From contig JADHXR010000087.1 in the NCBI GenBank assembly GCA_016782865.1, positions 1-33,603 of the forward strand: a stretch of DNA of 33,603 nt. Direction: 5' to 3'. The notes below the pieces were generated by a model, which worked only from the letters and a program-made list of their open reading frames with translations, did no database searches and had not been told where the DNA came from. Shown one piece after another: positions 1 through 12,000 of the stretch. Source of the stretch: Phycisphaerae bacterium. GTDB lineage: Bacteria > Planctomycetota > Phycisphaerae > Sedimentisphaerales > Anaerobacaceae. The translations under genes were made by a program, and so were the position numbers. Position 1 is the first letter of the stretch, and each line of letters begins with the position of its first letter.

Positions 1-2
1 CG

Positions 3-3000
3 AATGGGACTGCCATGATCCATGCGGCCGATCAGTCCGTCCTGTTTACACCGGATCCGGGCTACAGCGGTCCGGCCGGCATGACCGTCATAGCGGATGA
101 TGGCTTCAACCTTTCCGGGCAGGCCGTTATTGATATAGCGGTCAGTGATGCACCCCTGCTTAGTATGGAGATACTGAACCGGCTGCCCCGCATTGAGCCG
201 GGAGAGACCTATCAGCTCGTGACCATGGGCGACTTTGCCGACGAACAGGGTGTTCCCCTTATCGGTGACTATTTAACCTACAGTACCTTAAATGCAAATG
301 TGGCCTTGGTATCCGAGAACGGACTGATCACCGGTCAGAATGTCGGTATGACCGTGGTCACCGCATCTTACGGCCCCCGGCAGGTCGTCACCGCGCTCAC
401 TGTGGGCGAACCGGTTGAGATTGAAGATATTATTTTGTATTTTGCCGGTCTGGATATCTATCCGGAAACACTGGCTCTGGTAACCGGAGGTTCGCGTCAG
501 TTTTCGGTTAAGGTCATGAATGAAGTAGATATTACCGCTGGATCTACTGGCACCACCTACCACGTTGGTAATTCGGAGATACTCAGCGTCACTGAGGACG
601 GCCTTGTTACGGCGTTAACGCCCGGGGATACGGCGCTCACCATTATCCACGGTCCGGCAGAGGCAGTCGTTCCCATCCGGGTCGATGTCGCCCAGGTCGG
701 CCCTGTGACCCTGGGATCGGCCGGTGGCGTGGTTCAAGGAGTGGACGGTTCTCAGGTTCAAGTGGGGCCGGGTGTACTGCTGACGGATACGACTGTCAGC
801 ATCTCCCCGCTGGAAGAGACGGACCTGCCTATGGACGTACCGGAGGGTTTTGCATTCGTAACGGCCTTTGATCTGGATCTCGGTGACGAGGAATTAAGCA
901 ATCCGGTGCAGTTGGCGATACCGGTCGGCGACACATTCGCTCCCGGTGACACCGTCTACTTCCTGCGTGCTGGAACGCTGCCCGATGCCACGGGCCAGGA
1001 AAGGCCGATCTGGTTCCAGGACGAAACCGGTGTTGTGGGTACGGACGGGGTGCTGCGCACCACTTCACCCCCTTGGATGGGATTGCGACGATCAGCCATA
1101 AATTGCGTCGTCCAGGCGGCAACGCAAACAATTGTTGTCGTGGTACCTTTTTATGTCATCGATATTTGGATGGGTCTTGTTGCAAACCTACAGTATTTGG
1201 CGTTGGCCACGCATATGATTTCTACCGTTGTCAAGGCGGGGATGCCCGAGGCCGTTCTGGTCGTTCCCGCAGGCACACAAACCCTGGACATCATTCAAAT
1301 CCCTCGGGCCGGACTACCTGTCATTACGACGACGAATATTGATGCCAGTGGCGGGGGAACGGTCACGCTTAATGTGGATATCCCTGAAATACCCATGCCG
1401 GATGAGCCGGAAATCACCGGTGTTGAGCTCGATCTGAGCGGCAGCCAGCCTGAACTCGTTATTACGGGAGATCACTTCAGCGATTCTAACAGCGACTTCT
1501 ATGTAAACTTCCAGGTAGGGACGCAGGAGCCCTTGAGAAAAGACATTTCTCCGGCGAGCCCTACCGAGGTCCGAGTGACTGTACCGCCCTCGGTGATCCT
1601 GGGACTGACCACAGTTTGGGTCAGCAGGGTTTTCCGAGATAAACATGACACTATTCTGGAAGAACTCAAGAGTAACGGCGTGCGTTTGCCGCCACCGGAA
1701 CACGGTTACGTGTTCTCCGCCTTGGGATTCCGGGGCGATGTGAATGCAAGGCAGAGCGAAGTTGCGGTTATAGACGCCGCCGGTAATTTGGTGAAACGCA
1801 TTCCGGTAGCAGATAAGGCCGCTGAAAAACTGGCCAACGCCTGGGATGTGGCTCCAACCCTGGATCACACCCGTGTCTATGTGAGCCTTCGCCTGGCGCC
1901 CGGCGTCTCTGTAATCGATACCATGACTCTCCAGGAGATTGACGTTGATGCCAGCACAGACGCGGTGGTGGATTACATCAAGCTGCCCGCTGGCGCCGCG
2001 CCCAAGCAGATTGTGGTCAGTGACCATTATGCCTACGTTGCCGATGATTACAGCGGATCGATTTACGTTATTGACATCAATCCCAGTTCGAATACGTTTA
2101 ACCAACATGTCAAGACGATCGCGGTAGGCCCTGCTCCGGCCGGTTTGGACGGTATGGATATAAGTGCGGACGGGCGACGTTTGTACGTCGCCGGCCGAGC
2201 CGCCAGACGACAGTTTGAGAAGTACACCGAACCGGGCAAGATCCTGGTGATCGATACGGATCCGTTTGATGACCAGAGCCCCGATGGCAAGAATCGCAAT
2301 CTCAACACCCAGATCGGCACGGTGGATCTCGAAATCGCACCCAGCGGAGTGACTGCCACCGGCGATCCGGATGTCATTCTGTTCACCGGCGCTCCCAGCC
2401 GTCTGGGTGTGCTTGAAGCTACCAGCGACAGCAGTTGGGTAGTCACACATTACATAGGCCTGCAGTGGAGCAAGCCCGATTTATGGTATGATCTCTATTA
2501 TGGGGAAGGTATCGCCATCACACCGGATCACTCCTATGCCTTTGTCACCATGACCGGGCATACCTTCTGGACTTATAACGACCCATTGATCATTCCTAAG
2601 GTAACGAACATCACCGTAGGCGGCCTGGTCTCAATTCCCACGGTGAGTTGGATAGTGATCGATATCAACGACTACGGACCTTACGGCTTTGGCAGCTTGG
2701 ATGGCGGTCTGATCGGCGTGGTCCAGAATCCTCTCAGCCCCACAGGCGACCTGGTGGCCGCCACTCGTCCCATTCCTACCGTGCGGGGGCCGGATAGTGC
2801 CGTGGTATCGAGCGATGGTAAATATCTGTTTGCCAGTTATTCCTTTGAACGGGCGGTATTTGTCTACAGTGTCTCGGCCATCGTCGAGGAAATAAAGAAC
2901 AACGATGTATACCGTCTAGATACTGTTCCCATTAATGACCTGGTCAACGGCCAAAATGCCCCCAATGCCCCCAATACGGCCATCGATGTAAAAGCCGACT

Positions 3001-6000
3001 ACCGATTGGATGACAGTAAACCCTCTTACTTTGCCGTGTTTAAGAATTTCGATCCCAACCGTGCCCCGATCAATACAGGTGGATTCCCCAAAGGACTTGA
3101 AATCCTGCCTCAGTTCCTCAGTCTCAACGATCCGGAAGAGACAGGTACTCAAGATCATCAGTTCTTGGATGTTCCCGAATTACCGGATCAACCGGTAGTA
3201 GAGGACCTCACCCCCAAGTTCACCTGGAATATAGTGGGATTTGAAGATGTCAAGAGCAAGATAAAGGTTACGAGCAAGATCTACGTCAGTGTTTTCAAAG
3301 GTGGTGAAGGTCTATTCCCATCGGATACACCCCCTGATTCCCCATTAGTTGATATGAATCCGAATCGTATTGTCAATGGCGAAGATGTGGACACTAAGAC
3401 GGAGTTTGTACTACCCAACCATGTAAAGTTGACGGCCGGGCAGACCTACTATTGGGGCGTGGAGGCCACTACCTCCACCGGACTCACGAATCGCCGGTGG
3501 ACCTCCTTCAAGGTGGCACCCATCGACGTGACACCAGGCAATCCCAACGACTATAACGGTGTAATAATATTGACCCATGGTTTGGCGCCTTTCATCATTG
3601 GTGGCAATGGCAGCTACCAGCAAGTAAAGTACATGAGTTGGCTTACCGATATGGCGGAGTCCATTGCGAAAGCCGGCGGTGACGGAGTCGTGCTGAAGTA
3701 TGATCGGAACACGGGTCGCTGGGTAGATTTGCATGATAGTGGCAAAGATGCGAGAAGTGCCGCTCAGGTGGGCCAGCCATTGGTTCTGTTGCCCGACTGG
3801 GCCAAAGAATCGATTATCAGCGATTCAGGTTTCTCTGAGGCGGCCGCTGACGCCATCTTTGCCTCTCTCGTGCAACTGAACAATGAATTAGAAGGACGAC
3901 TTTTTGACTCGCCTCTTCATTTCATCGGCCACAGCCGCGGAGCTGTCGTAAACAGTGAGATCGTCCAGCGGCTCGGGACCTACTTCCCAGAGGTGAATCG
4001 TATCCACATGACCGCACTGGATCCGCACGATCAGGTCCAGGAATCGCTTGACCTCAGTCCGTTGGCCTTGCTAGCTCACGGATTAAGAGCCTACTCTATA
4101 ATGGGACTCTGGCAGGCAATGTCGCTTTGGACATTCCTAAAGACTCTTAAGCCTCGCATCACGACTATTCCCTTTAGTGACTTTCAAGATCCAGATGTCA
4201 CGCGCTGGGAAAACATCTCCTTCTTTGACAACTACTACCAGACATTGGCTAATCCCGACAGAAGTGCCTCAACTACAGTGACACCCAATGGCCGCATGAT
4301 TGCCGGCGCAGATGTCAATGAACTGCTGGACGGTCGAGCTGGCTTTACAGAAGACGACAGCTACGGAGGTCCTCATGGCCGCGTCTTGAGTTGGTATGCA
4401 GGAACAGTCGATCTCTCGATACGAGAATTCGATCACGAGTTCGGCACATTTGATGACGTGATGATGAAGGACCCGATATATAGATCGCTATCGGACTCTG
4501 AAGCAGAGGTAACCGTCAATGGTATTAAGTGGGACAGCTATGACGATGCCATGCCTTGGTACACAATACCCGGGGCACATTCAGGTCAAGAGATCTGGGA
4601 AGGTATCGGCGCAGGGTGGTTCTACTCAAGCCTTGGGAGCGGCGCTTTCATTGGCCCATCTCGTCAGGGTACACCCGTCACCTTCGACAATGTTGACCGT
4701 GATGATAAAACAGGTGGTATTATTGGCCCGGTTGGCGATGCACCTGTGCCGACTGTGTTCAATGGTAACTTCGAGTATGGGACAATGTATGCTTCGCAAT
4801 TCCCGGCAGGTCGCTATCCACCGTGGGTGGATATTCCCGGCTGGTCCTTCCACGGCGGCCGCACTGATGGCTTCGCTCTGTTAGTCGAGGATACACCTGA
4901 TAATTTCGCTATGACACTCGGCTCCACAGCCCTTTTGGGATGGCATAATACAATTACTCACAACCGAATGTATATTCCCGAGCATGCATGGGGACTCCAG
5001 TTTGACATCAAAGTGATAAATCCAAGTAACAACGACACACTTCAGGTTTATGCAGAAACTGTGACTGGAACACGCATTAATTTGGGAACATTTGATATCA
5101 AGAATGAGACCCCAGATTTCGACACTCTGTTCCTGCCATTTCCGACCAGCGTGTTGAATTCTGTGGTGACACTTACTTTCGAACTAACGCCCGGGGCCGT
5201 CATTCTGGATAGTAAGATTCTTCTTGATAATGTTAGGTTTGCAACCATAGATGTTGACGTGGATTCAAATAACAATGGAGTAGTGGAGGTTACCGACGAG
5301 ATCGTGGAGCAGCAGCCCACTGGGGTTATGATTATTGTAAACAATCGTGACAGAGACAATGACAGTATTCCTGATTTTGCGGACGGCTTCAATAGGGACG
5401 GTATATCAGGCACTGATGACGATACTCCACCATCGGCCTTGCAGACCGAGAAGTTTGCCGAGTTGGTGATAACACTCCCTGATACAATAAACCTATCACA
5501 AGCAAGGCTCCGGCTCGACTACAGCGATTCTGATCCCAATGCAGTAACACACGCGGGCACGGCACCTGATTTTGTGTACACTCCGGGTCACGGGCATCTC
5601 CGAATGTGGGCTAAGCCCGCGTATGAAATACGGAACGGAAATAGTTTCGCTGCAGGTTCAGATCCCGGCGACTACATTCCTCCCACTACAGGAGCAACTT
5701 TCTATAGTCCAACCGAAGTGATGCAACTGGGTTTCTCTGACTCAAATCGATCCGTAACATTCTACCTGGAGGCGGTACGAGCGAGCGATGACATGGCCGA
5801 CCAGCAAGTTACGGTGGAAGTGGATCCTGATGGTGGAGGGCCGATTGGATTTGTAGCACGTGATGATGTCAGAGCCACTCTCATCCAGGCTGAAGTTCTT
5901 AACATCGAGTTCGTCAGTGACCATGAAACCTGGGTTCTTTTAGGTAGTGGAGATAATCTACTTCGGAAGTCTGCCCCCGACCCATCTATCCCTGAGCGTT

Positions 6001-9000
6001 TTGATTTTGTTGGTGATCGGTACGAGGAACCGGAATGGATCAAGAGTGTTGGTGGTAATCCTGGAAGAAGCAATCCGATTTCTCAAACAAAGAATACGGA
6101 ATTGGCAGTCCGTGTAACGGTACAAGTTCAGCCGTCAGGAATCGAGTTTGTACTCTATAGCAATATGCAAGATGATTACCTGGATTTTGAGGCTCGCGAA
6201 TCAGAGTCCACCGGGAATCCCCAACTCGCCGGTGCCAGCATCTGGAGTCTGCTCGATGAAATTACGGCCACGGAGCCACTTCCTGATCAGATAGACTTCT
6301 TGGAGGACCAGGCAATACAATGGGAATTCTCGTTACCTGGAACATCGGTGGAAATCAAGTCCGATGTTAGTGAACACGATATCCTTGTGACCTTTGATAG
6401 ACCAGTAGACGACTCTCACTCTGGCATGGACGATCCAGATGATCATAATGAAGCAACACTGAAGCGTTTGGAGTGGGCCACAGATATCGCAATTGGAACA
6501 AGTACGAAGACAAAGGCCGCTGAAAGATATGTTAGTGACTTGGGGACGCCACATGGCTACACTCCGAATGTAAATGGTGGTACGTGGACACTAGACTCCT
6601 GGAAATACCTAGAGATGTTAGGTTCCAATCCTTCCATCAGGGCAGACTGCATAATGCTTGCCAATACGGTGGTGAATGGACTTCAAGTGTTGGGCATCCC
6701 CGCGACCGAACGATGGTCGTACGCGACAGCAGACGGAACGCCTGGCTTTCCGACTGTTAGCACAAACACTTGTCGGACACTAACTACGAAGCAGTTTGAG
6801 TTTCTTGGTGAGAGTTTTAATGCGAAACTTAACTATTTCGGAAACAATTTTGAAGCATTTTTTACAGTGTCGGATCCAAATGTCAAGGCTTACACCGTAT
6901 ATCCACCAAGCAGGTCTTTCGAGAATCAGACTTACTACTATCTTGAGGTTTTACGATCTGTTACATCTGATCAGTTCTGGGTATGGAACGGGACTCAAAC
7001 CAAGAACAATGTGACCGTTTACAATGAGCAAAAAGTTCCAGGAGAACCACACATTCCTGTTCCGAGCATCCCCTCACCACTGCTCGCCTGGGTACCACCA
7101 GCTTCCGGTACGGGAGAGGATACGAACATCGACGCATCTGAGTCATCGTCATCGCATATTCAGGCGGCAATAAGTGATCTTTGGTCATACGTTATAGAAG
7201 CTGCGAGAAACCGATGGACACAATTTACAGATGCTGACCAACTTAATACCCCGTTGGCTGAGACCGATGTTCTGATAGAAGATCTTCCAGAGACGTATCT
7301 GGCTTGGGTGCTGCCGACCGACGACAGCTCTCACATAGTTACCGTCGATGCGGATGCTGCCGGTTATGGCTGGTTCGTTGACGGGACACCGTGGCAGGAT
7401 GAGGAATTCTCGCATGCAGCGTACGACTGGGAGCTTTTCGCTGACAACAACAGCCCGGCAACCGGACTGATCGACCTCCTGACAGTGCTCATGCACGAGA
7501 TGGGTCACGTGCTCGGCTTGGCCGATGTGCCCGTTGGAGTCGATCCAACGCGGCTGATGACGGGTGCTCTGCGGACCGGTGTGCGGCGTCTGCCATCGGA
7601 GCTGGATTACGCGTACGAGTCGAACACTCTGGAGAATCCACAGGCAGAAACCTCACGTCCACTATCTGCCATTGTTAACGGGGTCTTGATAGACGACCTC
7701 GCCATCGGAATCACCAACGGAACATTCGGTGTCTCCGATGAAAATGATCCAGACTTTGGCTGGTCAGTACACGGGTCGGGCCTGGTCGAAAACGGCCGGG
7801 CTGTGCTTCGAGAAGGTGGCTCGTACTTCAGCGGGTTGTCGCAGATGTTCATTGTGCCCGAGGGTGCCCAGAGGCTGCTGTTCACTATCGTCAGCGCCGG
7901 ACTTGGCGATAGTGAGGGCCATCCGCCGGACGCCTTTGAAGTCGCTCTGCTCAATGCCGATACTATGACGTCTCTGGCCGGTACAGCCGGCGGTCTGAAC
8001 AATACCGATGCGCTCCTGAACATCCAGCCTTCCGGCCGGACGTATTTTGGCTCGCAGGTTCTGGTGCCGGGTCTCAACGCTTCTGGAGAGACTCAGTCGC
8101 TCGCAGAGCCGATCACGGTTGAGGTCGATTTGACGGGGGTACCTGCCGGAACGGTGGCAACGCTGTACTTCGATCTACTCGGTTTCGGCGACAACGACAG
8201 TCAGGTTGTAATCGACAATGTCCTGATTATCGGTGATGGTCCCATCCCGCCGATTGCTTCAGACGATACAGCCGGAACAGAAGCAGGCCAGCCGGTTGAT
8301 ATTGACGTTCTGACCAATGATGTTGATCTGGACGGCGTGATCGATCCTGCGACTGTGACAATTGTCGATGGCAGAGGGCCCGAGCATGGAACCGTTGACG
8401 TTAACCCTGTGACCGGAGTAGTCACCTATGATCCTGAACCGGGCTTCGCAGGATCCGACAGTTTCCGCTATACAGTACATGATAACGAAGACTATGAATC
8501 CAACGTTGCGATAGTCAGCATACTCGTGAATCGATCGCCGGTGGCAGTAGATGACACCTATACGACTGACGAAGACAGTACCCTGCAGGTAGATGCGATC
8601 CAGGGCGTTCTCAGCAATGACAGCGATCCGGACAACGATCCTCTCTCTGTTACTTTGTCGTCAGATGTCTCACATGGAACCTTGACACTAAACGACGACG
8701 GCTCATTTGAATACGCACCTGATTTGAATTTCCATGGCGAGGACTCATTCACTTACGAAGTCAAAGACGCCAAGGGCGGCACCGATACAGCGACAGTGAC
8801 GTTTACAGTCAATCCGGTCAATGATGCCCCGATTGCGGCGGATAACAACTACGCGACCGATGAGGATACCGAGCTGGTGGTCGCGGCGCCGGGCGTTCTG
8901 GGTAATGACAGTGATGTTGATGGTGATACCCTGACGGCAGTTCTGGACACTGATGTGAGCAACGGCACTCTTTCGCTGAATACGGATGGATCATTCACTT

Positions 9001-12000
9001 ATACTCCGAACTCGAACTTCAACGGCGCCGACAGCTTCACGTACCACGCCAATGACGGTCCTGCCGATTCGAACATTGTTATAGTCACGATCACGGTCAA
9101 CGCGATCAACGATGCTCCAGTGGCCGATGATGACGCCTATAGTACCGATGAGGACACCCCGCTTACAGTTGGCGCTCCGGGCGTTCTCACCAACGACAGC
9201 GATCCGGACGACGACTTTCTTTCTGTTACGTTGTTGTCAGATGTCTCACATGGAACCTTGACACTAAACGACGACGGCTCATTTGAATACGCACCCGATT
9301 TGAATTTCCATGGCGAGGACTCATTCACTTACGAAGTGAACGACGGCAAGGGTGGTACCGATACGGCGACAGTGACGATTACAGTCAATCCGGTCAACGA
9401 TGCCCCGGTAGCCAATGACGACACTGCTACAACCGATGAGGACACACCGGTAACTATCGACGTTCTGGCCAACGATACCGATGTGGATAACGATACCCTG
9501 ACGGCGGGCGCGCTGAGCGATCCCGCCAACGGTACCGCGACGATAAACTCTTACGGAAACATCATCTACACCCCGGATCCAGATTTCAACGGAAGCGACA
9601 GTTTTAACTATACCGTTAGCGACGGAAATGGGGGACTTGACACGGCGGCGGTAACGATAGAGGTAAGCCCGGTCAACGACGTCCCGGTCGCCGAGGATCA
9701 GTCGGTAATCACCGATGAGGATACCCCGGTGGATATTACCCTCACCGCTAGCGATGTCGAGGATGATCCGCTGGCATTTGAGATCGTGGATGGACCTGAT
9801 CATGGCAGCCTGGATTTGAGTGGCGCCGATGTGGTCTATACCCCCGATGCCGATTATCATGGGCCGGACAGTTTCACCTTCCGGGCCAATGACGGCGAGC
9901 TGGATTCAAACCTCGCTACGGTGGACATTACGGTCAATCCGGTCAATGACGCCCCGGAGGCTTTCGATCAGGCGGTAGAGACCGAGGAGGATATTCCGGT
10001 AGATATCCCCCTGACCGGCAGTGATATTGAAGAGGATCCGCTGACTTTTGCTCTGGTGGATGGGACGGTTCACGGTACCTTGAGCCTGGCCGGCACGGTG
10101 GTGACCTACACACCTGACGCCGACTACAATGGAGGGGATAGCTTCACGTTCAGAGTCAATGACGGGGAGCTGGATTCAAACCTGGCTACGGTGGACATTA
10201 CTGTCAATCCGGTCAACGACGCGCCGGTGGCCGATGATCAGACGGTAGAGACCGAAGAGGATATGCCGGTAGATATCACCCTGACCGGCAGTGATGTTGA
10301 AGAGGATCCGCTGACTTTTGCGCTGGTGGATGGGACGGTTCACGGTACCTTGAGCCTGGCCGGCACGGTGGTGACCTATACACCTGACGCAGATTACAAT
10401 GGAGGGGATAGCTTCACGTTCAGAGTCAATGACGGGGAGCTGGATTCCAACCTGGCTACGGTGGACATTACTGTCAACCCGGTCAATGACGCTCCGGTAG
10501 CCGATGCTAACGGTCCCTATGTGATCGCCGCGGGTGCTGATCTGCAACTGGAAGGCTCCGGTTCCTCCGATCCAGACGAGGACTACGGCGACAGCATTGT
10601 GCTCTACGAATGGGACATCAACAACGACGGCGCCTTCGACTACACGGGCGAGACAGTGATGGTTCCCTGGGCCGACCTTGCCGGTCTGCCCGGCGCCGGC
10701 GTGGCCAACACGGTTACGCTGAGGGTCACCGACAGTTTCGGCGAGACGGGCACGGGCGACACCCAGTTGCGGATCTTTGACAACCAGCCGGTGGCCGAGT
10801 TCACGGCCAATCCGAATCCTGCGGCCTGCAATCAACCGATCACCTTTGATGCCAGTGCCTCCGCGCATACGCATCCGGAGCACGGCATTGTGTTGTACGA
10901 GTGGGACTTCGAGTCGGACGGGACGTTCGACGCTACCGGCGAGACGTTGACGCACACGTACAGCCAGTTCGGCCAGTACACGGTGACCCTGAGGGTCACC
11001 GATGACAATACTCCGGCCCAGACCGATACGGCCACTACGGTCATGGACATCAGCCTGGGCAATCGTGCCCCGATTGCCGACGCCAATGGCCCCTATGTGA
11101 TTGACACGGGCGCTGACCTGCAGTTGGACGGCACCGGCTCGTCGGACCCCGATGAGGGCTGTGGCGACAGCATTGTGGCCTACGAATGGGATCTTGATAA
11201 CGACGGTGAGTTTGACGATGCGAATGGTGTTTCGCCAACGGTTAGCTGGGCGACTTTGGACTCCTTGGGCCTGTTGTATCCGGCCAATCCGGCAACGGGC
11301 TTGCCAAGTAACACGATTCATTTACGTGTAACGGACAGCTTTGGCCTGACTGATACAGACACGAGTTCGATTACGATTTATGATAACACCCCGACCGCTT
11401 CGTTTACTGCGGCTCCGAACCCGGCGGCCCCGATGCAATTGACCACGTTTGTTGCCACGGATTCCAGGCATGGTCATCCGAGCCGCAGTATTGTCTCCTA
11501 TGCATGGGACTTCGGTGATAGCTCGACAGGCAGTGGAGTAACAGCTACCCACAACTACAGTTTCTTTGGCAGTTACACGGTCACCTTAACGGTCACCGAT
11601 GATAATGATCCAGCTAAGACAGATACCGCGACCATGACCGTGGATATCGACCAGGGCAACCGATCACCGGTTGCAGACGCCGATGGTCCTTATACTGTGG
11701 AAACGGGTAGGGCCTTGACTTTGGATGGGAGCGGCTCCTATGATCCGGATGCTGGCTTTGGTGATAGCATTGTTTCCTACGAATGGGATCTTGGTAATGA
11801 TGGTAGCTTCGAGTATACGGGAGCAGCGACGACAGTACCGTGGGCAGATCTGTCAGGGCTTGGACTGGGTACGCATACCATTGGACTGCGTGTAACGGAC
11901 AGCTTCGGATTGGCGGATACGGACACTACAACGGTGGAGATTGAAGCGGTTCCTGGCATCATTATCGTAGAGAAGCAGACCGACCCGGATGGTGCATTTG

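Larger units (their letters stand above)
8247..10490 (+). repeat. Eight tandem cadherin-like (tandem-95/Big_9) repeats
   Basis: Each unit is 270-290 bp and encodes the pattern APVA-D--TDEDTP---DV--ND-D-D, then HGTL, then YTPD-dF-G-DSFTY-V-DG, ending in VTITVNPVND. Such repeats form beta-sandwich stalks that often bind calcium at the Asp-rich linkers. Units start near 8247, 8529, 8823, 9111, 9402, 9675, 9951 and 10221. Units 7 and 8 are almost identical in DNA, and units 2 and 4 share a near-identical core. Confidence 0.9.

Noticed and set aside
15..17. ATG near the left edge as the true start of the giant gene
   Set aside because: Reading is open upstream of it, and the residues before and after it (NGTAMI...) form the middle of a cadherin-like repeat; there is no signal peptide.
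1096..1220. Transmembrane segment in the giant protein (VVVVPFYVIDIWMGLVANL)
   Set aside because: It lies between extracellular-type domains on both sides; as a single span it would put the rest in the cytoplasm, so a buried strand or helix is more likely.
10176..11321. Minus-strand open frame of 381 codons inside the giant gene
   Set aside because: It is antisense to PKD repeats and repeats itself because the DNA does.
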